DNA of 47,889 bases, taken from positions 1 to 47,889 of the forward strand of contig JAITVQ010000286.1 in the NCBI GenBank assembly GCA_031285745.1. Reading direction: 5' to 3'. Within the stretch, counting starts at the first letter, position 1; each line of letters starts with the position of its first letter. This DNA is from Puniceicoccales bacterium (GTDB lineage: Bacteria > Verrucomicrobiota > Verrucomicrobiia > Opitutales > UBA953). Both the position numbers and the translations under genes were made by a program. The notes beneath the pieces are model-generated. The model did not search any database. It saw only the letters and a list, made by a program, of their open reading frames with translations, and was not told the DNA's origin. This document shows positions 42,788 to 47,889 of the stretch, one piece after another.

Positions 42788-42859
42788 GGCGGCGTTTATT
42801 CTCTTGTTGAATATATTTCCCATGTGGAAAGCGAAACCTTGCAAGCACTGGATGAGCCG

Positions 42860-43187
42860 TTTTCGCATGAGATGGAAACGGAAAAACATTTGCAGAGTCC
42901 TTTCCGTCGCGTGCAGAAGAGCCGTGTCATTTGATTTGGTCTTTCCGCCGTCGGCGGAAAGACTTCGTCATTCGGCACAGCATTTCCGACGACGACGACG
43001 AAGCGGTGTCATTTGGCAACTTATTTCCCCCGACGGCGGAAGTACCAAATCTTTTGGCAAATGATTTCCGTCGTCTGCAGAGATACTGTGTCATTGGGCA
43101 AAGTGTTTCCGTCACGTGCAGAAACACCAAATCATTTGACGACATACTTCCGTCGTCGACGGAAATAGCTCGTCAAATGACACAGTC
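42860..43187. repeat. Exact 41-bp palindromic tandem repeat (7 clear units)
   Basis: Units begin at 42901, 42942, 42983, 43024, 43065, 43106 and 43147, each exactly 41 bp; a decayed unit precedes at 42860. Consensus: TTTCCGTCGTCGGCGGAAA, then TACCGTGTCATTTGGCAAA and two bases. Each unit is centred on a dyad; centres fall at 42910 plus multiples of 41. At 42939-42963 the arms are 12 bp and perfect (GTCTTTCCGCCG / CGGCGGAAAGAC). At 43133-43179 the dyad is framed by a second pair, CATTTGACGA/TCGTCAAATG. As 41 is not a multiple of 3, reading frames through it are artefacts. No CRISPR-like spacers. Confidence 0.92.
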
Positions 43188-43413
43188 TCACCGCCATTTG
43201 CAGGATAGACTCTCCAAACATTTCCCCAATTGATTTAAAATCAGGCACAAGCTCCACGAGTGACTTAATGGTCCATGCAGAGACGCCTTGGGCGTATCTT
43301 CAAAAAAACATGAGAACGAACACACACAGAGTGTCATGTTATACAGTTGTTAAGACCAGAAAGACAGAGGGTGGACGAGAAGTCACTGTGGCAGTGCTAA
43401 AAATTAACGTAAT
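43188..43413. other. Gene-free stretch
   Basis: No supported gene. A short plus-strand frame (43268-43480) runs into the IS5 remnant in the wrong frame and carries no family pattern. Part of this may be the lost left end of that IS. Confidence 0.5.
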
Positions 43414-43646
43414 CCGGCGCTGGGACCGTCTGAGACTGGGTCTAGTAAGCGAGGGCACCCGTCCAAGGATGACCGGCTAATGTTTGAGGGGATGTATTAT
43501 GTGCTGTGCACCGCGGGTTGCCTTGGCGGGATCTGCCGAGTGAGTTTGGTTCCTGGCAATCAGTCTACACGCGTTATAGGCGCTGGTGCCGATGTGGCTT
43601 ATGCCGAACAGTTCCCCTCAATTGCTCATGTCGACTGAAAGAGTAG
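43414..43646 (+). pseudogene. IS5-family transposase N-terminal remnant, frameshifted
   Basis: Frame one from 43414 reads 'PALGPSETGSSKRGHPSKDD' then 'RLMFEGMYYVLCTAG'. One base is missing near 43516; frame two goes on from 43518 with 'LPWRDLPSEFGSWQSVYTRY' and 'RRWCRCGL', ending at TAG 43644-43646. GRPSKDDR..EGMLYVLRTG.PWRDLP..FG.W.SVY.RY.RW is the opening of IS5-group transposases. The catalytic domain is absent. Confidence 0.88.
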
Positions 43647-43882
43647 AAGATAGCATATTGCTTGTATCTGAATGCTAATTAATACGAAAAGAAACCGCTT
43701 AGGAAGGGTGTTTTATGAGAAGCAAAATGTTTATGGCATTCGGGTTACAACAATATGACGTCGCTGCATAATGCTTTTATTGTCAAAGAATTGCTATTGG
43801 CTATTTAGGTTAGGGAGAAATTTTTGCCTTTTTGTTTCCCGCTCGCCTTGATTAAGCGGGTGAATACAAGAATCTTCTCACA
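43647..43882. other. Leader region of the two-component genes
   Basis: AT-rich, 236 bases. CCCGCT at 43838-43843 and AGCGGG at 43855-43860 form a hairpin 22 bases before the regulator start. A mini-frame at 43714-43770 (MRSKMFMAFGLQQYDVAA) follows an AGGAAGG; I do not count it as a gene. Confidence 0.45.
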
Positions 43883-44578
43883 ATGTCTGAACTTGTTCCA
43901 AAAAAAGTCCTTGTTGTAGATGATGAATCGGATGTCACAGAGCTGCTGGATTACAAGTTTCGTCAGGCCGGGTATGCGATCAGATCGACCAATGATCCTT
44001 TACGGGCACTGGGCCTGGCGCGGGATTTTCGCCCAGATGTGATAATTCTTGATGTGATGATGCCGGAGCTAAATGGATTGCAACTGCTGCGAATGTTGCG
44101 GTCCGATTCTTTATTGCGGGATGTACCAGTGATTTTGTTGACAGCCCGCGTGGAGACTGCGGATCGCGTGCGGGGGCTCGAGGTAGGCGCCGACGATTAT
44201 GTGCCAAAGCCTTTTGATACGCGGGAGTTGATGTTAAGGATACAGGCGCTTTTGAAACGTGCCGGGACCAGCCAAGCCAGTGATCCAACCCGTCTGAGTG
44301 CCGGCCAGATTATTCTCGATGTGGAACGTCACGAGGTTTTGGTGAGAGGGCAGGCGGTTGATTTGACGGCAACAGAATTCAATTTGCTGAGATTATTGCT
44401 GGAACGAAAAGGGCGGGTTCAAACCAGGGATCGGTTGTTGGCCGATGTGTGGAATTACTCCGCTGATTTGGAGACACGGACTGTGGATACACACGTCCGC
44501 CGTCTTCGGGAAAAATTGGGCACTGCTGCCGATGAGATTGAGACAATCCGTGGGGTAGGGTATAAAATCGGAGGCTAG
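43883..44578 (+). CDS. PhoB/OmpR-type response regulator
   Basis: 231 residues. Receiver: D13-D14, phosphoacceptor D57 in 'IILDVMMPELNG', T/S in 'ILLTAR' and K109 in 'YVPKPFDTREL'. C-terminal winged helix: 'EFNLLRLLLERKGRVQTRDRLL' and 'VDTHVRRLREKLG', ending 'IETIRGVGYKIGG'. It binds DNA as a dimer when phosphorylated. The partner kinase starts 1 base after its stop. It looks like a PhoB relative; a Pho role is not established. Confidence 0.93.
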   Translation: MSELVPKKVLVVDDESDVTELLDYKFRQAGYAIRSTNDPLRALGLARDFRPDVIILDVMMPELNGLQLLRMLRSDSLLRDVPVILLTARVETADRVRGLEVGADDYVPKPFDTRELMLRIQALLKRAGTSQASDPTRLSAGQIILDVERHEVLVRGQAVDLTATEFNLLRLLLERKGRVQTRDRLLADVWNYSADLETRTVDTHVRRLREKLGTAADEIETIRGVGYKIGG

Positions 44579-44579
44579 G

Positions 44580-45746
44580 GTGGAGGAGCACTTGCAGCAC
44601 AGACGGTCGGTCCCAAAAGGCTTTTTTGCCCGGATGTTCGGGAGGAAGTCTCCGCAACAACACGACGGCAGAAGTATGGGTGCAATGTTGGCGGCGGTGC
44701 ATGACCCTGCCTTTGTCCTGGATGAATCGGATCGTATCCAGAATATGAATGCAGCCGCGAAACGATTTTTGGGCAAAGATACGGAAGGGCGCACATTGTC
44801 ATCATTACTGGGAAGCGCGGATATGATTTCTTTTTTGAAACGATCTCGGGAAAGAGAAACAGGAAAAGATATTGTTCCTGAGGAGATTTTTATGCGCCGT
44901 ACCCCTTCCCGGGATGTCTGGGTGGAGGCCACGGCAGCGTCAGTTGGTGGAGTAGGAGAAATTGAAGGCCAGGAACTGCTGCTGGTCATCCTTCGTGATG
45001 TGACGCGGCGAAAGCAACTGGAGGCGTTGCGTCGTGATTTTGTGGCAAATGTCTCGCATGACATGCGGACGCCCGTGACCATTCTAAAAGGGTATGCGGA
45101 GATGTTGAACGAGGATTTCGACCGGCTTGATGACACTGAAAAAAAAAGATTTGTAGAGCGTATCCACCGAAATACCGGCCGGTTGAATCGTCTATTGGAA
45201 GATATGCTGCAATTGGCTATTTTGGAAAACGGGGTTGTGCCGGTAAATTTGCAGAAGGGAGTATTGCATGAAGCATTGCGGGAGTCTGTCGATACGATGT
45301 CTGATCGCATTGCCCAGGCAAAGGTATCCGTTCAACTGGGTTTGGACGCAAATGATTCCGAACTAGCGGTCGATCCCCAGAAAATCATGCGGATCATGTT
45401 GAACCTGATTGAAAACGCACTGCGGCACGCAGAAGGGATCACATGTATCCGAATTTCAACAACGAATGGGCAGGGTGATAAAATTGTCGTTTCCGTGACG
45501 GATGATGGCGCCGGTATGGCCCAAACTGACATGGTGCGGATGTTTGAAAGATTTTTCCGGGCAGATAAGAGTCGGACTGGGGAAAAAGGAACCGGACTGG
45601 GATTAAGTATCGTGAAGCATTTGATGGGATTGCACGGCGGTACTGTTACCGCGGCGCCAAATAAACCCAAAGGGTTGATAATCCGGTTGGAATTTCCAGT
45701 GGCGCCGACTTTGCCGGGACTGTTGAATGATATAGATGAAGTTTGA
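44580..45746 (+). CDS. Soluble PAS-containing histidine kinase (PhoR-like)
   Basis: 388 residues from GTG 44580, the only start in the open frame. Basic N-terminus without any membrane helix, PAS domain (about 35-142, 'VHDPAFVLDESDRIQNMNAAAKRFLG'), HisKA with H160 in 'FVANVSHDMRTPVTILKGYAEML' (Asp in place of the usual Glu), HATPase boxes 'LNLIENALRHA', 'VTDDGAGM' and 'GTGLGLSIVKHL'. Members of this group usually have one or two transmembrane helices; here the signal must be internal or relayed. Its end overlaps a possible upstream start of the outer-membrane protein gene. Confidence 0.92.
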   Translation: MEEHLQHRRSVPKGFFARMFGRKSPQQHDGRSMGAMLAAVHDPAFVLDESDRIQNMNAAAKRFLGKDTEGRTLSSLLGSADMISFLKRSRERETGKDIVPEEIFMRRTPSRDVWVEATAASVGGVGEIEGQELLLVILRDVTRRKQLEALRRDFVANVSHDMRTPVTILKGYAEMLNEDFDRLDDTEKKRFVERIHRNTGRLNRLLEDMLQLAILENGVVPVNLQKGVLHEALRESVDTMSDRIAQAKVSVQLGLDANDSELAVDPQKIMRIMLNLIENALRHAEGITCIRISTTNGQGDKIVVSVTDDGAGMAQTDMVRMFERFFRADKSRTGEKGTGLGLSIVKHLMGLHGGTVTAAPNKPKGLIIRLEFPVAPTLPGLLNDIDEV

Positions 45747-45786
45747 AGCTTGGCGTCTTGCTGCAAATCCTTTTTGCACTAGGGTA

Positions 45787-46935
45787 ATGAAGTTTCGCAG
45801 TCTTTGTCCGTTGGTTGTTGGTGCTACTTTGTCTGCTTTGGCGACAACACCTCTGGTTGCTCGTCCGCATAACGGGCTTTGGCAACACGAATGGCTGATG
45901 AATCAGCTTATCAATTTTTCAAATGTTCCTGATTCTATTTATAGTAATGTAATTAATAATACATCGGCATTGTCCTATGTTGCGACAGGTACCTTGCCGG
46001 TGATGACATCTGTAAATGAAGTTTCTGCGATTATCAGGCAGCTAGATATGCCGTATACAAACACCATGCTCGGCGAAAATCGTCCTGCGTGGCAGACTTA
46101 CGCAATAGGCCAATGGAGTACCGGTGACTTTGACAATGACCCTACTCGTCCCATTTATAACCCCGAGTCTTGGGGCGGGCTTGTAGGGGCACAATACTGG
46201 GCCGATGAAGAGCGTCTTGTAGGTGGAACGCTTTCCTATAATTTTTCCCGGGCGAATATTCATCATAATGGTGGTCGTATTGATAACGATAATATTAGAG
46301 CGCGCCTATACGCTGCTTTAGTTCCCGAGGAGCAACCTTGGTGGGCTATTATAGGTGTCTCAGGGGCGTACAATTATTATGATGCCAGAAGAAACCTCCC
46401 TTTATCTTCCGAAGAGGTTACCACTTCAAATCCTGAGGGGTACGAAGTAGGTGTTTTTGCAGCAGTCAATGCCCGGTTGAGAATTACAGAGGGATTACAG
46501 TTAACACCTTTCGCGAGAATCGACTATAATTATGTGCATACCAATAAATTCACAGAAAAAAGTAATGTGGCGGATCCCGACTCGTTTCGTTTGAGGGTAA
46601 AGCGCTTTAATACGGAATCTATTCAAACAAGACTTGGTTCAGGGCTAGAGTACACCAAAAATTTTGGTGCGGCGACACTCCAATGCGCGATATCTGCGGC
46701 TTGGGTGAGCGAGCTCGGCGGAAATGATATCGAAATTCGTAGCGAATTGGTGAATGTCCCGTTTTACACCAAAATAGACGGGGACCAGATGTTTGGTGAT
46801 GGTGTGGAGTTTATTCCAACGGTGGCATTGGTTTTCGACAATGGGTTAATGCTGCAAGCTTCTTATACGGTATTCATGACATTCGAGGCACAGTTTACCC
46901 AGAATGTTTCAGTGGGGGTAGGCTATCGATTCTGA
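45787..46935 (+). CDS. Autotransporter-like outer-membrane beta-barrel protein
   Basis: 382 residues from ATG 45787, which opens a signal peptide (MKFRSLCPLVVGATLSALATTPLVARP, cleavage near residue 24-26); ATG 45736 is in frame but overlaps the kinase. After about 100 residues a beta-rich domain shows alternating aromatic/hydrophobic strands ('AQYWADEERLVGGTLSYNFS', 'VFAAVNARLRITEGLQLTPFARIDYNY', 'LGSGLEYTK') and ends with 'NVSVGVGYRF', the terminal aromatic required for Bam recognition. Likely the autotransporter barrel without a large passenger. Next to a two-component pair that may control it. Confidence 0.82.
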   Translation: MKFRSLCPLVVGATLSALATTPLVARPHNGLWQHEWLMNQLINFSNVPDSIYSNVINNTSALSYVATGTLPVMTSVNEVSAIIRQLDMPYTNTMLGENRPAWQTYAIGQWSTGDFDNDPTRPIYNPESWGGLVGAQYWADEERLVGGTLSYNFSRANIHHNGGRIDNDNIRARLYAALVPEEQPWWAIIGVSGAYNYYDARRNLPLSSEEVTTSNPEGYEVGVFAAVNARLRITEGLQLTPFARIDYNYVHTNKFTEKSNVADPDSFRLRVKRFNTESIQTRLGSGLEYTKNFGAATLQCAISAAWVSELGGNDIEIRSELVNVPFYTKIDGDQMFGDGVEFIPTVALVFDNGLMLQASYTVFMTFEAQFTQNVSVGVGYRF

Positions 46936-46955
46936 AGCATAAACTAACCTGTATG

Positions 46956-46976
46956 GTTCTACCAGAAAGGTAGAAC
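46956..46976 (+). repeat. Hairpin after the barrel gene
   Basis: GTTCTACC, loop AGAAA, GGTAGAAC: perfect 8-bp stem 20 bases after the stop. No T-run, so more likely an RNA 3' stabiliser or protein site. Confidence 0.5.
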
Positions 46977-46989
46977 TCACTGTACTTTT

Positions 46990-47024
46990 CCAAGGCACAA
47001 TAAAGTGCTTTGGTTTTTCTTTTT
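46990..47024 (+). terminator. Intrinsic terminator
   Basis: CCAAGGCAC, AATAAA, GTGCTTTGG with a T-rich tail (TTTTTCTTTTTC). Single mismatch in the stem. It ends the kinase/barrel unit 9 bases before the MFS gene. Confidence 0.85.
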
Positions 47025-47032
47025 CTATTATA

Positions 47033-47782
47033 ATGGCCGACGACGTTAATCAGCCGACGAGAACAAATTCCTCGGAATCCACCGCGATGACAGTGCTCTT
47101 TGCGTTGAGTTTTTCGCATATGCTTAACGATACGCTGCAGTCCTTGATTCCTGCGATTTATCCGGTAATCAAGGAGAGTTATCATTTGAGCTATGCCCAG
47201 ATAGGGATGATTACATTGGTTTCTCAATTATCAGGCTCAATTCTACAGCCCGTGGTGGGAATTGTCACTGATCGCCATCCCATGCCTTGGTCACTGGCCG
47301 TGGGGATGGGCGCGTCTCTCATTGGAGTCATTATGCTGGGATTGGCATCGAACTATGGCATGATACTTTTAGCTGTAGGTATCACGGGTATTGGTTCTTC
47401 AATATTTCATCCAGAATCCTCGCGCATTGCTAGGCTTGCTTCCGGCGGGAAACACGGATTAGCCCAGTCGCTGTTTCAAGTGGGCGGTAATTTTGGTACA
47501 TCACTTGGTCCGGTGTTGGCGGCAGTGATTATTGCCCCCTATGGTCAAAAGCATGTGCTATGGTTTACGCTAATTGCCGCTGTTGGCATTGTTGTATTGG
47601 CGAGGGCAGGGGGGTGGTACCATCGGCGGTTGATCCAAATCAAGGCCCAATTGCGTGGTCGGCTGGTGACTCCTCCGGCCAAATCATTGCCCAGACGCCG
47701 AATTGCAGGGGCCGTCGCGGTGTTGGTGATGCTGATTTTTTCGAAGCAAGTCTATTTGGCAAGCATGACGAATTATAGTTAA
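47033..47782 (+). pseudogene. FsrA-type MFS transporter, truncated by an IS element
   Basis: 249 residues of a normally about 400-residue protein. Six or seven helices are visible: 'FALSFSHMLNDTLQSLIPAIYPVIKE', 'LVSQLSGSILQPVVGIVTDRHPMPWSLAVGMG', 'GIGSSIFHPESSRIARLASGGKHGLAQSLFQVGGNFG', all typical of the fosmidomycin-resistance (FsrA) MFS group. It ends abruptly at 'KQVYLASMTNYS', where relatives continue 'TSYYTFYLI'. The last codons and stop are IS sequence. The second six-helix bundle is therefore lost and the product should be inactive. Confidence 0.85.
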
Positions 47783-47889
47783 TCCTGTAAATAATTGGAC
47801 GTGATAATGGCGTCGCTAAGAGAGAGGTAAGCATGGTTTCGCCAGAAGCGTTTCAGGTTGGCCCAGAGTTGTTCGATCGGGTTGAGGTG
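47779..47889 (-). mobile_element. IS630-type transposase end, inserted into the MFS gene (partial)
   Basis: Minus strand reads 'HLNPIEQLWANLKRFWRNH' then 'AYLSLSDAIITSNYLQD' and stops at 47779-47781. LNPIEQLWANLKRF is the IS630 DDE end block, and it differs from the remnant at 42.5 kb. The element continues beyond the window. The junction with MFS sequence lies at a TA (47774-47777), the target of this transposase class. This copy looks fresher than the one at 42.5 kb. Confidence 0.85.

Noticed and set aside
42860-43187. CRISPR array
   Set aside because: Units are contiguous with no unique spacers, and no cas genes are present.
42614-43233. Several frames (100-113 residues) through the 41-bp array
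   Set aside because: 41 is not a multiple of three, so the frame rotates each unit; peptides are Arg/Ser-rich artefacts.
43714-43770. 18-residue mini gene after AGGAAGG
   Set aside because: Too short and without conservation evidence; could be IS debris.

Overview
The window looks like a chromosomal segment of a Gram-negative bacterium of the Planctomycetes-Verrucomicrobia-Chlamydiae group, most likely Verrucomicrobiota (Opitutae-like). The pointers are a DUF5069 protein, an arylsulfatase, a two-domain (fungal-type) cystathionine gamma-synthase, HAF-repeat proteins, a short glutamyl-tRNA reductase, an autotransporter-like outer-membrane barrel and a plain two-membrane gene style. This is inference from gene content; there is no rRNA in the window. 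Most genes are ordinary housekeeping genes, separated by four islands of repeats, mobile-element debris or paralogous proteins of unknown function.

Layout. 0-2.7 kb: the end of a ParA/Soj ATPase, small hypothetical genes, then a gene-free kilobase with a 42-bp tandem repeat and a cluster of DnaA-box-like sites. 2.7-6.4 kb: a Fic AMP-transferase-like gene followed 3 bases later by pabB and pabC (folate branch). 6.4-8.7 kb: two adjacent HAF-repeat membrane-anchored paralogs. 8.9-11 kb: trmB and pyk. 11.1-17.1 kb: four tandem copies, one broken, of an unrecognised membrane-anchored protein of about 520 residues. 17.3-21.4 kb: cmk and plsC facing dnaN, then pssA and an orphan RelE/ParE-like gene. 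21.5-27.2 kb: DUF5069, ccsA/hemX-hemA, an EmrE-like pump, a VOC protein, an NtrC-type regulator and a PstS-like binding protein. 27.2-28.9 kb: tRNA-Gly, a sulfatase, tRNA-Glu. 29-30.4 kb: a nested inverted repeat and a second array of the 42-bp repeat. 30.4-36.8 kb: HAD phosphatase, lipoprotein, hydroxyisobutyrate-dehydrogenase-like enzyme, esterase, cystathionine gamma-synthase and lysA-like decarboxylase. 36.9-37.7 kb: an AT-rich pair of divergent small genes (HTH regulator and a 64-residue protein). 38-42.4 kb: mnmE, an Abi/HEPN gene and mnmG. 42.4-43.9 kb: IS630 and IS5 remnants and an exact 41-bp palindromic tandem repeat. 43.9-47.9 kb: a PhoB-like regulator, a soluble histidine kinase, an outer-membrane barrel, and an MFS gene cut by an IS630-type element.

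The observations I rate highest are: (1) a HEPN-type Abi gene sitting between mnmE and mnmG, translationally coupled to mnmG and preceded at 6 bases by a terminator-like hairpin and other stems, which resembles the layout of RNA-antitoxin systems; (2) two near-identical parS-like 16-mers, one inside mnmG and one just after it, which with ParA at the left edge suggest a near-origin region; (3) three tandem arrays with units of 41 or 42 bp (about four helical turns) built around a dyad core; (4) the four-copy array of an undescribed secreted or periplasmic protein. All functional readings beyond named families are inference.
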